From Streptomyces canus (GTDB lineage Bacteria > Actinomycetota > Actinomycetes > Streptomycetales > Streptomycetaceae): a DNA stretch of 64,000 nucleotides. The notes below the pieces were generated by a model, which was not told where the DNA came from, ran no database searches, and saw only the letters and a program-made list of their open reading frames with translations. The translations under genes were made by a program, and so were the position numbers. Every line of letters starts with the position of its first letter. The first letter of the stretch is position 1. The stretch is from the NCBI RefSeq assembly GCF_030816965.1, contig NZ_JAUSYQ010000002.1, positions 9,166,001 through 9,230,000 of the forward strand, given 5' to 3'. Positions 27,804 to 36,301 of the stretch are shown one piece after another.

Positions 27804-29074
27804 CCCATCCCGGCGAGGAGATGTACGCCCTGGTGGAGCGGTTGTACCCGCTGTGCCGGAGCATCACCGGCGACGGCGTGCGCGCCACCCTGGAGATTGT
27901 CGGCGAGTACATCCCGCTGCAGGTGCACGAGGTGCCGACCGGGACGCAGGTGCTCGACTGGACGGTGCCGCAGGAGTGGAACATCCGGGACGCGTACATC
28001 GCCGACAGCGCCGGCCACCGGGTCGTCGACTTCGCCGCGTCCAGCCTGCACGTGCTCGGCTACAGCGTGCCGGTGTCGGCGACCATGCCGCTGGCCGAAC
28101 TGCGCGGACACCTGCACACCCTGCCGGACCACCCGGCCTGGGTGCCGTACCGCACCAGCTACTACAAGCCGGACTGGGGGTTCTGCCTGGCTCAGGAGAC
28201 CCTGGACGCGATGGCGGACGGCGAGTACGAGGTACGCATCGACTCCACCCTCGCCGATGGCCACCTCACCTACGCCGAGCATGTCGTCCCCGGGCAGGTC
28301 GCCGACGAGGTGATCGTCTCCTGCCACGTCTGCCACCCGTCGCTGGCCAACGACAACCTGGCCGGCATCGCGGTGGCGACGTTCCTGGCCCGGGCGCTGG
28401 CCGAGCGGACGCCGTACTACACCTATCGGTTCATCTTCGCGCCCGGCACCATCGGAGCGATCACCTGGCTGGCCCGCAACGCGGAGCGGGTGGAGCGGGT
28501 CAAGCACGGGCTTGTGCTGGCCTGCGCCGGCGACCCGGGCGGGCTGACGTACAAGCAGAGCAGGCGCGGCGACGCGGAGATCGACCGGGTGATGCGGCAT
28601 GTGCTGGCCGCCTCCGAACGACCGCACCACATCACCGAGTTCACTCCGTACGGCTACGACGAGCGGCAGTACTGCTCGCCCGGGTTCAACCTGGGCGTGG
28701 GTTCGCTCACCCGGACGCCGTACGCCGGCTACCCCGAGTACCACACCTCCGCGGACAACCTGGACTTCGTCTCCCCGGAGGCGATGGCGGACACGCTTGC
28801 CGTCTGCCGCGAGGCGTCCGCCGTCCTCGACCGTAACCGGCAGTACGTCAACCTCAGCCCCTACGGCGAACCACAGCTGGGCCGGCGCGGGCTGTACGAC
28901 GCGCTGGGTGGCCGCAGCGACACCAAGCAGGCCCAGATGGCCATGCTCTGGGTGCTGAACCTGTCCGACGGCGAGCACAGTCTGCTGGACGTCGCCGAGC
29001 GGTCCGGGCTGCCGTTCAGCGCCGTCGCCGACGCGGCCGGCGCCCTTCACGAGGCCGGACTGATCAAGACATGA
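27800..29074 (+). CDS. DUF4910 aminopeptidase-like protein with C-terminal winged helix
   Basis: A 424-residue protein of the DUF4910/DUF2172 type. The core resembles M28-type zinc aminopeptidases, with VIVSCHVCHPSLANDNLAGIAVATFLARAL giving the metal-site His/Asp cluster, FAPGTIGAITWLARN following, and YPEYHTSADNLDFV near 310 giving a late His ligand. The C-terminal segment of about 75 residues (QAQMAMLWVLNLSDGEHSLLDVAERSGLPFSAVADAAGALHEAGLIKT) has the length and pattern of the winged-helix part normally found in this family. Members recur in surface-sugar operons without a known substrate; an amide hydrolase acting on an acylated amino sugar is one possibility. ATGA overlaps on both sides show tight coupling. 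Confidence 0.75.
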   Translation: MTHPGEEMYALVERLYPLCRSITGDGVRATLEIVGEYIPLQVHEVPTGTQVLDWTVPQEWNIRDAYIADSAGHRVVDFAASSLHVLGYSVPVSATMPLAELRGHLHTLPDHPAWVPYRTSYYKPDWGFCLAQETLDAMADGEYEVRIDSTLADGHLTYAEHVVPGQVADEVIVSCHVCHPSLANDNLAGIAVATFLARALAERTPYYTYRFIFAPGTIGAITWLARNAERVERVKHGLVLACAGDPGGLTYKQSRRGDAEIDRVMRHVLAASERPHHITEFTPYGYDERQYCSPGFNLGVGSLTRTPYAGYPEYHTSADNLDFVSPEAMADTLAVCREASAVLDRNRQYVNLSPYGEPQLGRRGLYDALGGRSDTKQAQMAMLWVLNLSDGEHSLLDVAERSGLPFSAVADAAGALHEAGLIKT

Positions 29075-30378
29075 CGTCGATACCCGTCGAGGGGGAGAAT
29101 CCGCAGACTGCGGCGCCACCGGCCCGGTCCGCCAAGCGTGCCCTCGTCGGCCGGCTGTCCTGGGGACTGGCCGACCAGGCGGCCTCCAGCATGTCCAACT
29201 TCGCGGTGGGCATCTACGTGGCCCGCTCGCTGGGGGTGACCGCGTTCGGCGTGTTCAGCCTGGCCTGGGTGACCTACGGCGTGGTGCTCAACGTCTCCCG
29301 CGGCCTTTCCACCGACCCGCTCGTGGTGCGCTTCAGCGGCGCGCCGGACGCGTCCTGGCGCGGGGCGGTGGCCCGGTCGACGGGTACCGCGCTCGGCGTC
29401 GGTACGGCCATAGGTGCGGCGTGTCTGGTGGTCGGACTCGCTCTCGGCGGCCGGCTGGGACCCGCCTTCGCCTGCCTCGGCGTCATGCTGCCGGGACTGC
29501 TGCTCCAGGACGCCTGGCGGTTCTCGTTCTTCGCCGCCGGCGCCGGCCGGAAGGCGTTCGTCAACGACGTCGTGTGGGGTGTCGCGCTCGTCCCGGCCAT
29601 GGTCGTCGCGGACCGCGTGGGCACCGTGGCCGCTTTCGTGCTCGCCTGGGGCGCGTCCGCCACGGTGGCGGCGGGTTACGGCTACCTCCAGTCCGGCATC
29701 CGGCCCCGGATGACGAAGGCGCGTGGGTGGCTCCGCGAACAGCGCGATCTCGGCTACCGGTACCTGGTCGAGAACGTCAGCCTCAGCGGCGCGAACCAGC
29801 TGCGGGCGTACGGGCTCGGCGCGATCGTCGGGATCGGCGCGGTGGGTGCGGTGCGGGGCGCCGAGCTCCTGATGGGCCCGTTCCTCGCTGTGCTGATGGG
29901 CCTGTCGCTGGTCACCGTCCCGGAGGCGGCACGGGTGCTGCGGCAGGCCCCGCAGCGGCTCGGGAAGTTCTGCCTCCTCCTCGGCGGCGGGCAGGCCGCC
30001 GCCGCGCTGCTCTGGGGCGGGGCACTGCTGCTGATGCCGGACCGGCTCGGCGAGCTCGCGCTCGGCAGCGTCTGGCACTCCGCCTCGCAGCTCATCGCGC
30101 CGATCACCCTCGGCGTCGCGGGCGCCGGCCTCGGCACCGGCGCGGCGGCCGGGCTGCGCGCGCTCGGCGCGGCCCGGCGCAGCCTGCGCTCCCAGCTGTT
30201 CGCCTCGGCCTGCTATGTCAGCGGCGGGCTCGGCGGGGCAGCCGTGGCCGGCACGGTCGGCTCGGCCTGGGGCGTCGCCGCCGCGACCGTCAGCGGCTCG
30301 GCCGTGTGGTGGCTGCACCTGCGGTCCGCCCGGCGCGAGCACCGCCACAACCCCATCCCCGAAGTGAGGACCTCATGA
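29071..30378 (+). CDS. Wzx-like polysaccharide flippase
   Basis: A 435-residue membrane protein with about twelve hydrophobic helices and almost no soluble domain. The beginning (LVGRLSWGLADQAASSMSNFAVGIYVARSLG, then FGVFSLAWVTYGVVLNVSRGL) is the typical start of MOP-superfamily oligosaccharide flippases. It would move undecaprenyl-linked repeat units across the membrane for the Wzy-like polymerase encoded at 21631. The first about 25 residues are a polar, proline-containing extension. The start overlaps the DUF4910 stop (ATGA), and its stop overlaps the next start in the same way. Confidence 0.82.
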   Translation: MTSIPVEGENPQTAAPPARSAKRALVGRLSWGLADQAASSMSNFAVGIYVARSLGVTAFGVFSLAWVTYGVVLNVSRGLSTDPLVVRFSGAPDASWRGAVARSTGTALGVGTAIGAACLVVGLALGGRLGPAFACLGVMLPGLLLQDAWRFSFFAAGAGRKAFVNDVVWGVALVPAMVVADRVGTVAAFVLAWGASATVAAGYGYLQSGIRPRMTKARGWLREQRDLGYRYLVENVSLSGANQLRAYGLGAIVGIGAVGAVRGAELLMGPFLAVLMGLSLVTVPEAARVLRQAPQRLGKFCLLLGGGQAAAALLWGGALLLMPDRLGELALGSVWHSASQLIAPITLGVAGAGLGTGAAAGLRALGAARRSLRSQLFASACYVSGGLGGAAVAGTVGSAWGVAAATVSGSAVWWLHLRSARREHRHNPIPEVRTS

Positions 30379-31322
30379 CCGCCCAACCCAGGCTGACCAT
30401 CGGCCTGCCCGTGTACAACGGCGAGGAGTACCTGGCGGAATCGCTCGACGCGCTGCTCGGCCAGACCTACGAGGACTTCGAACTGGTCATCTCCGACAAC
30501 GCCTCCACCGACGGGACCGAGGACATCTGCCGCAAGTACGCCGCGCAGGACGCACGCATCCGGTACCTCCGGCTGCCCCGGAACGTCGGCGCCACGCCGA
30601 ACCACAACCGCGTGTTCGCCGAGTGCCGCGGCGAGCTGTTCAAGTGGGCCTCGCACGACGACCTTTACGCCCGCGATCTGGTCCGGCGCTGCGTCGAGGC
30701 GCTGGACGAGCGGCCGGACGTGATCCTCGCGCACGCCGACCAGGCGGTCATCGACGGCGACGGCCAGGTGAAGGTCCCCTACGAGTACACCCTTGCGACC
30801 GACTCACCGCACGCGCCGGAGCGCTTCCGCAGCATGCTGTTCGAGCCCGGCGGTGACGACTTCTACGGGGTGATCCGGGCCGACGCGCTGCGCCGGGTGA
30901 AGCCGATGGACAGCTACCACCACGCGGACCGCACGTTCGTCGCCGAGATCGCGCTGCACGGGCGCTTCCACCAGGTGCCGGAACTGCTGTACTTCCGCCG
31001 CGACCACCCCAACCGTGCCGAGCGGGCGAACCCGTCCAAGCGCTCCCGGTGCGTCAACCTGGACCCGCGCCGGGCGGGCCTGCTGCACCCGACGCCCCGG
31101 CTGCTCGCCGAGTACGTCTGGGGCTTCGCCTCGGCGATCCGACGGGCCCCGTTGTCCCCGGCCGACCGGCGCGCCTGCTACCGCCACATGGCCGCATGGA
31201 TGACCAGCCGGGTCCGGCCGGGCGCCGGCGAGCGGGTCGAGGACCGCGCCCCGGTCGACCCGGCCAAGCTGACCGTTTCGGTCGACGCCCTCGTCGCCGG
31301 CCGCGAGGGGAGGCAGGCATGA
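30375..31322 (+). CDS. Glycosyltransferase family 2
   Basis: A 315-residue GT-A inverting glycosyltransferase. The entry motif TIGLPVYNGEEYLAESLDALL and the nucleotide-binding LVISDNASTDGTEDIC are followed by the variant metal-site region KWASHDDLYARDLVRRC, where HDD takes the place of DxD. A C-terminal segment of about 60 charged residues lacks membrane helices, so the enzyme is soluble or peripheral. It probably transfers one sugar to the lipid-linked intermediate. It is coupled by ATGA overlaps to the flippase and pyruvyl transferase genes. Confidence 0.86.
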   Translation: MTAQPRLTIGLPVYNGEEYLAESLDALLGQTYEDFELVISDNASTDGTEDICRKYAAQDARIRYLRLPRNVGATPNHNRVFAECRGELFKWASHDDLYARDLVRRCVEALDERPDVILAHADQAVIDGDGQVKVPYEYTLATDSPHAPERFRSMLFEPGGDDFYGVIRADALRRVKPMDSYHHADRTFVAEIALHGRFHQVPELLYFRRDHPNRAERANPSKRSRCVNLDPRRAGLLHPTPRLLAEYVWGFASAIRRAPLSPADRRACYRHMAAWMTSRVRPGAGERVEDRAPVDPAKLTVSVDALVAGREGRQA

Positions 31323-32545
31323 CGTCAGCGGACGAAACCCCGGTGCGCGTCGGGGTGTTCGGCCTGCTCGGCTCCGGCAACCTCGGCAACGACGGGTCGC
31401 TCGAGGCTGTCCTCGGATACCTCCGCGCCGAGCATCCGGAGGCGGTCGTGGACGCGCTGTGCGGCGGACCCGAGACCGTCACGGCCCGGTTCGGGATCCC
31501 CGCGACACGGCTGCACTGGTACCGCGGGGAGTACCGGACCGCGTCACGCGCGGCGGCGATCGCGGGCAAGGGCGTGGGCAAACTCGTCGACGTCTTCCGC
31601 ACCGCCGCCTGGGCGCGCCGGCACGACGTGGTGATCGTGCCGGGCATGGGGGTCCTGGAGGCCACGCTGCCGCTGCGGCCGTGGGGCTTCCCCTACTCGC
31701 TGTTCCTGCTCTGCGCGAGCGGCCGGCTGCTGGGCACCCGGGTCGCGCTGGTCAGCGTCGGCGCCGCCGAGATCGGCAACCGGCCGACCCGGGCCCTGGT
31801 GCGCTGGTCGGCCCGGCTGGCCACGTACCGGTCGTACCGGGACACCCAGTCCCGTGACGCGATGCGGGCGATGGGCGTGGACACCGTGCGCGACGAGGTC
31901 TACCCGGACCTCGCGTTCTCGCTGCCCGCACCCCGGGCGAGCGCGCCCTCGGGCTCGCCGGGCCCGGTCTGCGTCGGTGTCATGGACTTCCACGGCGGCA
32001 ACGACGACCGCGCCCGGGCCGAGGAGATATACCGGCGCTACCTCGACGGGACGATCCGGTTCGTCCGCGCACTGGTCGAGGAGGGCAGGCAGGTCCGCCT
32101 GCTCACCGGCGACCAGTGCGACCTGTCGGTGGTCGCCGCGATCCTCGACGCCGTCGACTCACCGCTGGTCACCGCGGCCGAGCCGGCCTCACTGGCCGAC
32201 CTGATGAACGAGATGGCGGCCGCCGACACGGTGGTGGCTGTCCGCTACCACAACCTGATCTGCGCGCTGCGGACCGGAACACCCGCGCTCGCCCTCTGCT
32301 ACGCGGCGAAGAGCGACGCGCTCATGGACGGGATGGGACTCGGCGCGTACTGCCACCCGGCACGCGAGGTCGACGCCGCCCGGCTGCTGGAGCAGTTCCG
32401 GGACCTGGAGAAGCACTCGGCCGAAGTACGGCAGACCCTGTCCGGGCGCAACCAGGTCGTCGCACAGCAACTCGCCCAGCAGTTCACCGCCTTGACCACG
32501 ACCTTGTTCCCCGCGAACACCCACGCCCTGCGGAAGGCTCCATGA
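31319..32545 (+). CDS. Polysaccharide pyruvyl transferase
   Basis: A 408-residue protein of the CsaB/WcaK family, which adds a ketal pyruvate from phosphoenolpyruvate to a sugar. The N-terminus VRVGVFGLLGSGNLGNDGSLEAVLGYL has the family glycine motif. VVIVPGMGVLE, RDTQSRDAMRAMGV and late AVRYHNLICALRTGTPALALCYAAKSD follow the family order, with H in RYHN as the conserved basic site. The last about 40 residues are an alanine/glutamine-rich helix. Pyruvylation would add negative charge to the polymer. The ATGA overlap with the GT2 gene and four-base overlap with the epimerase gene keep it in the operon. Confidence 0.84.
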   Translation: MTSADETPVRVGVFGLLGSGNLGNDGSLEAVLGYLRAEHPEAVVDALCGGPETVTARFGIPATRLHWYRGEYRTASRAAAIAGKGVGKLVDVFRTAAWARRHDVVIVPGMGVLEATLPLRPWGFPYSLFLLCASGRLLGTRVALVSVGAAEIGNRPTRALVRWSARLATYRSYRDTQSRDAMRAMGVDTVRDEVYPDLAFSLPAPRASAPSGSPGPVCVGVMDFHGGNDDRARAEEIYRRYLDGTIRFVRALVEEGRQVRLLTGDQCDLSVVAAILDAVDSPLVTAAEPASLADLMNEMAAADTVVAVRYHNLICALRTGTPALALCYAAKSDALMDGMGLGAYCHPAREVDAARLLEQFRDLEKHSAEVRQTLSGRNQVVAQQLAQQFTALTTTLFPANTHALRKAP

Positions 32546-33093
32546 AAGCGACCGAAGTCCCCGAGATCGCCGGCGCGTACCTGTTCGAGCCGACACCGTA
32601 CGCCGACGAACGCGGCTTCTTCTGCCGCACCTTCGACGTCGACGTGGTCCGCTCGGTGGGCCTCGACCCGCACGCCTTCGTTCAGGACAGCGTGTCCCGT
32701 TCGGTCCGGGGCGTGCTGCGCGGCCTGCACCTGCGCTCCGGCGCCGGCGAGGCCAAGCTGGTGCGGTGCTCGTACGGGCAGATCTTCGACGTCGTCGTGG
32801 ACCTGCGGCCGGACTCGCCGACGTACCGGAACCGGGCCTTCTTCGAGCTGTCCGGCGAGAGGCAGACGACCCTGTACATCCCGGCGGGGTGCGCGCACGG
32901 CTTCCAGGCGCTTACCGAAACCGCCGACACCTCGTACCGTATCGACCGTCCGCACGATCCGTCCGAGGACGTCACGATCGCCTTCGACGACCCGGAGCTC
33001 GACATTCCCTGGCCGCTGCCGGTCGCCTCGATGTCCCAGCGGGACCGGGAGGCACCGAGCCTCGCCGAGGTCCTGAAGCACAAGGAAGGATGA
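32542..33093 (+). CDS. dTDP-4-dehydrorhamnose 3,5-epimerase family protein
   Basis: A 183-residue cupin of the RmlC family. DERGFFCRTFD, the catalytic His in RGLHLRSG, KLVRCSYGQIFDVVVDLRPDSPTY, and the second active-site segment YIPAGCAHGFQALTETADTSYRID are all present. The family epimerises C3 and/or C5 of 4-keto-6-deoxy nucleotide sugars. No RmlA, RmlB or RmlD is encoded in the window, so it more likely serves the CDP-sugar pathway of this operon than rhamnose synthesis, or it acts on a substrate made elsewhere. It is coupled upstream (ATGA) and 6 bases before the aminotransferase gene. Confidence 0.86.
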   Translation: MKATEVPEIAGAYLFEPTPYADERGFFCRTFDVDVVRSVGLDPHAFVQDSVSRSVRGVLRGLHLRSGAGEAKLVRCSYGQIFDVVVDLRPDSPTYRNRAFFELSGERQTTLYIPAGCAHGFQALTETADTSYRIDRPHDPSEDVTIAFDDPELDIPWPLPVASMSQRDREAPSLAEVLKHKEG

Positions 33094-33099
33094 AGGCGG

Positions 33100-34443
33100 T
33101 TGACCACCGAGCACACCGAAGAGACCGCGGAGTTCCTCCTGCCCCGGTCGCGGACAGCGAACGAGCGGCTGCACGCCCTGATCCCCGGAGGCGCGCACAC
33201 CTACGCCAAGGGCGACGACCAGTACCCCGAGGGCCTGGCCCCGGTCATCAGCCACGGCCGCGGTGCCCACGTGTGGGATGTCGACGGCAACCGGTACATC
33301 GAGTACGGCTCCGGCCTGCGGTCGGTCAGCCTCGGCCACGCCCACCCACGCGTGACCGAGGCGGTGCGGCGGGAAATCGACCGCGGCAGCAACTTCGTCC
33401 GGCCGTCCATCGTGGAGGTCGAAGCCGCGGAACGCTTCCTGGGCACGGTGCCGACCGCCGAGATGGTGAAGTTCGCGAAGAACGGCTCCGACGCCACCAC
33501 CGCCGCGGTGCGCCTCGCCCGCGCCGCCACCGGGCGCCGGCGGGTGGCCCTCTGCGCCGACCATCCGTTCTTCTCCACCGACGACTGGTTCATCGGCACC
33601 ACGCCGATGTCCGCCGGCATCCCGGAGTCGACCAACGAGCTCACCGTGGCGTTCCCCTATGGGGACCTGGCAGCCACGGAGGAACTGCTCACCCGGTACC
33701 AGGACGAGGTCGCCTGTCTGATCCTCGAGCCCGCCACCCACACCGAGCCGCCGCCCGGGTACCTCGCCGGTCTGCGCGAGCTGGCCGACCGGTACGGCTG
33801 CGTACTGATCTTCGACGAGATGATCACCGGCTTCCGCTGGTCCGAGGCGGGCGCCCAGGGCCTGTACGGCGTCGTCCCCGACCTCTCCACGTTCGGCAAG
33901 GCGCTGGGCAACGGATTCGCCGTCTCCGCGCTGGCCGGGCGCCGCGAGCTGATGGAGCGGGGCGGGCTGCGCCACTCCGGCGAACGGGTGTTCCTGCTGT
34001 CCACCACGCACGGCGCGGAAACGCACTCGCTGGCCGCCGCGATGGCCGTGCAGACCATCTACGCCGAAGAGGGCGTCACCGCGCGGCTGCACACCCTCGG
34101 TGAGCGGTTGGCTGCCGGTGTCCGCGACGCGGCGGCCGGTATGGGCGTCGGCGAGCACATCGTCGTCCGGGGCCGGGCCAGCAACCTGGTCTTCGCCACC
34201 CTCGACGAGAACGGGCAGCCGTCGCAGGAGTACCGCACTCTGTTCCTGCGCCGGCTCCTCGCGGGCGGGGTGCTGGCCCCGTCGTTCGTGGTGAGCAGCG
34301 CGCTCAGCGACGCCGACATCGATCACACCGTCGACGTGGTGGCCCAGGCATGTGCGGTGTACCGGAAGGCACTGGACGCCGCCGACCCCACCCCCTGGGT
34401 GGGCGGACGACCGGTGAAGCCTGTATTCCGTCGTTTGGCGTGA
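33100..34443 (+). CDS. Class III aminotransferase (GSA aminomutase-like)
   Basis: A 447-residue PLP enzyme. RGAHVWDVDGNRYIEYGSG, the cofactor-phosphate segment KNGSDATTAAVRLARAATGR, the FDEM motif (LIFDEMITGFRW) and the lysine of STFGKALGNGFAVSAL that binds PLP are all intact. The sequence looks like glutamate-1-semialdehyde aminomutase, but such proteins in sugar operons act as sugar aminotransferases, and the 4-keto sugar context supports that. It is not the housekeeping HemL by position. The TTG start is preceded by AAGGAAGGATGAAGGCGG. It is the last gene of the polysaccharide operon and faces the PAP2 gene. Confidence 0.84.
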   Translation: MTTEHTEETAEFLLPRSRTANERLHALIPGGAHTYAKGDDQYPEGLAPVISHGRGAHVWDVDGNRYIEYGSGLRSVSLGHAHPRVTEAVRREIDRGSNFVRPSIVEVEAAERFLGTVPTAEMVKFAKNGSDATTAAVRLARAATGRRRVALCADHPFFSTDDWFIGTTPMSAGIPESTNELTVAFPYGDLAATEELLTRYQDEVACLILEPATHTEPPPGYLAGLRELADRYGCVLIFDEMITGFRWSEAGAQGLYGVVPDLSTFGKALGNGFAVSALAGRRELMERGGLRHSGERVFLLSTTHGAETHSLAAAMAVQTIYAEEGVTARLHTLGERLAAGVRDAAAGMGVGEHIVVRGRASNLVFATLDENGQPSQEYRTLFLRRLLAGGVLAPSFVVSSALSDADIDHTVDVVAQACAVYRKALDAADPTPWVGGRPVKPVFRRLA

Positions 34444-34454
34444 CGTGACGTGAC

Positions 34455-34475
34455 GTCAGCGAGGCTCCCGCTGAC
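34455..34475. terminator. Bidirectional hairpin between convergent genes
   Basis: GTCAGCG pairs with CGCTGAC across a 7-base loop in the 12-base gap between the aminotransferase and PAP2 genes, partly inside the PAP2 stop region. A short TGACG tandem (34441-34455) precedes it. There is no T run. Confidence 0.45.
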
Positions 34476-35154
34476 CGGCGCCGGCCGTCCGATCGACCAA
34501 CCGGTCGGCCGTCCGGTCAGCTGCCTGGTCGACCAGCCACGCGGTCGCCGGAATCACCGCCAGCGCGGTGCACCAGCCACCAAGCACGTCGGTCGGGTAG
34601 TGCGCGCCCAGGGCGACCTGCGCCCATCCCATCGCGGCGCCGGCCAGGAGCGCCGTGCAGAGCACGAGTGACGTGCCGGCCGTCCTGCCGAGGCCGAGCC
34701 GGCCGGCCGCGAGCAGCGCCACGATGAAGGCGAGCGCGGTGAAGAAGGCGGTGTGCCCGCTCGGATAGGACAGGTTGCCGGCGCCGTGGATGGTGCGCCC
34801 CACCAGATGCTTGAGCAGCGTCGCCGTCCCCACGGCCATGGCGGCGCCGGCAACGACGAGCACCGCCGCGCGGGGACGCCGAAGCAGCAGGCAGCCCGCC
34901 ACGATGACCATGACCAGCATCACCGATCCGGCGGGCTCTCCCAAGAAGTCCAGAGCCAGAGCGACGTGCCGCCACGGCGGCCGTACGCTGTCCGCGGTCG
35001 GCGGGATGATCCACCTGTCCACCCTGCCGGGCCGGCTGTGGCCGGCGTACAGGACAGCGAGCACGACGACCACCAGCGCGGCGAGGGCCGCGACCAGCCC
35101 GAGCCGCGCGCGCAGCGACGGGGGCAGCACCGCGGGCGTCGGCCGGCCGGTCAC
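34456..35154 (-). CDS. PAP2-family membrane phosphatase
   Basis: A 232-residue membrane protein with about five helices and the three PAP2 signature blocks: KHLVGRTIHG, YPSGHTAFF and a divergent third block ending AHYPTDVLGG, where GWAQVALGAH gives the catalytic His. It would dephosphorylate a lipid pyrophosphate such as undecaprenyl pyrophosphate, or a lipid phosphate, on the outer membrane face. Recycling of the lipid carrier used by the neighbouring polysaccharide system is a sensible guess. GTG 35154 overlaps the stop of the hsdM remnant (GTGA), so its translation may depend on that broken gene. Confidence 0.85.
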   Translation of the reverse strand: MTGRPTPAVLPPSLRARLGLVAALAALVVVVLAVLYAGHSRPGRVDRWIIPPTADSVRPPWRHVALALDFLGEPAGSVMLVMVIVAGCLLLRRPRAAVLVVAGAAMAVGTATLLKHLVGRTIHGAGNLSYPSGHTAFFTALAFIVALLAAGRLGLGRTAGTSLVLCTALLAGAAMGWAQVALGAHYPTDVLGGWCTALAVIPATAWLVDQAADRTADRLVDRTAGAGQREPR

Positions 35155-35444
35155 ACGCCCACCGCGTCCGGTTGACCCGCGGTGACCTTCTTGTCCACCG
35201 TGCGCAGAGTCGGGCGTTGCGGGACCACCTCGTCGCCCTGCCGGCGCGGCGGGAACGCGACAAGACGCTGACCGCGTCGGCGGAGCGAGTGACCGCGCGC
35301 TCGCTGCCGGCGCGGTTCCTGCCGGTCCTCAGTGAAAAACAGGCGCGTGATCTGCTCTGTCACGTCCAGCGGGTTCGAGATCCCACCGGACCGGAACGCA
35401 TCCCAGACGCGGTCCACCTTGCCCTTGATCTCGCCCGTGATCAT
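35151..35444 (-). pseudogene. N-terminal remnant of a type I restriction methylase (hsdM)
   Basis: The frame starting at ATG 35444 reads MITGEIKGKVDRVWDAFRSG, then GISNPLDVTEQIT. This is the start of HsdM, the modification subunit of type I restriction systems, usually followed by YLLFIRRLDE. Here similarity stops at about residue 35, and the frame continues as arginine-rich sequence to a TGA at 35151. A normal HsdM is about 500 residues, so more than 90 percent is missing. TAACGT, seven bases before the ATG, would give a leaderless transcript, so the old promoter may still drive the PAP2 gene. No hsdS or hsdR is seen. Confidence 0.6.
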
Positions 35445-35565
35445 GGGCGACACGTTAGCGGAAGGCGCCGGCAGCCGTGGCCGGTCGGTTACATCGGCGG
35501 CACCGCCACCGCGGAGGCCATCGTCGGGTGGCTCAGAACGTTGCACGTTGTGGTGGAAACAGGCG

Positions 35566-36165
35566 TCATGCGCGCTCGACGAGGTGGCCGTCCTTGTCGT
35601 CGTACAGCGCACTCGACTCCGGGCACTCCCAGCCGCCCGGCTCGCCCTTCCGCTCGACCAGCCGGACACCGGCCCGGCCCACCCAGCCGATCCGGCGCGC
35701 CGGAACACCGGCCACGAGCGCGTGGTCGGGCACGTCACGGGTCACCACGGCGCCCGCCGCCACCAGCGCCCAGCGGCCGACACGGACCGGCGCCACACAC
35801 ACCGACCGGGCCCCGAGGGACGCTCCTTCGGCCACCTCCACCGCCACGGCCTCCCAGTCGTCGCCGCGCTTCAGCTTGCCCTCCGGGTCCACCGACCGGG
35901 GGAAGCAGTCGTTGGTGAGGACCGCGGCCGGACCGACGAACACCCCGTCGCCGAGCACGGCGGGCTCGTAGACCAGCGCGTAGTTCTGGAGCTTCACGTT
36001 GTCGCCGATCCGCACCCCGGGGCCGACATAGGCGCCCCGGCCCACGATGCACCCGCTCCCCAGCCCGGCGTTCTCGCGGATCTGGGCCAGATCCCAGACC
36101 GTCGTCCCCTCGCCGATCGCCGCCGGCTCGTCGACCTGGGCGGTCGGCTGCACCTTGAAGTTCAT
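35566..36165 (-). CDS. Left-handed beta-helix acyltransferase (WlbB-like N-acetyltransferase)
   Basis: A 199-residue hexapeptide-repeat transferase. Repeats such as AAIGEGTTVW, AGLGSGCIVGRGAYVGPGVRIGDNVKLQNYALVY and AVLGDGVFVGPAAVLTND match the WlbB/WbpD group. That group acetylates the 3-amino group of nucleotide-activated amino sugars, using acetyl-CoA. The C-terminal repeats ARSVCVAPVRVGRWALVAAGAVVTRDVPDHALVAGVPARRIG close the coil. ATG 36165 has GAAGGG about 10 bases upstream. It could acetylate the amino sugar produced by the class III aminotransferase of the polysaccharide operon, although it lies on the other strand outside it. Confidence 0.83.
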   Translation of the reverse strand: MNFKVQPTAQVDEPAAIGEGTTVWDLAQIRENAGLGSGCIVGRGAYVGPGVRIGDNVKLQNYALVYEPAVLGDGVFVGPAAVLTNDCFPRSVDPEGKLKRGDDWEAVAVEVAEGASLGARSVCVAPVRVGRWALVAAGAVVTRDVPDHALVAGVPARRIGWVGRAGVRLVERKGEPGGWECPESSALYDDKDGHLVERA

Positions 36166-36301
36166 CGGGCTGAGCCCTTCGTCTCGTCGATCACATCTGG
36201 TCGTCGAACATGCCGGCGGTGTCACTTGACGGACCGAGTCTGATCACCGCCCCGACGGAATGCCGGCCTCCGTTCGTGAACCGTCCCGAACCGCGGCGGA
36301 C

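Noticed and set aside
32542..33093. Rhamnose biosynthesis rmlC
   Set aside because: No rmlA, rmlB or rmlD accompanies it, so I kept only the family name.
33100..34443. Housekeeping hemL (tetrapyrrole synthesis)
   Set aside because: It is class III and similar in sequence, but its place at the end of a sugar operon and its TTG start point to a sugar aminotransferase.
34441..34455. TGACG tandem repeat as a regulatory array
   Set aside because: Three short copies in a 12-base intergenic gap next to a stop codon are too little to support a function.
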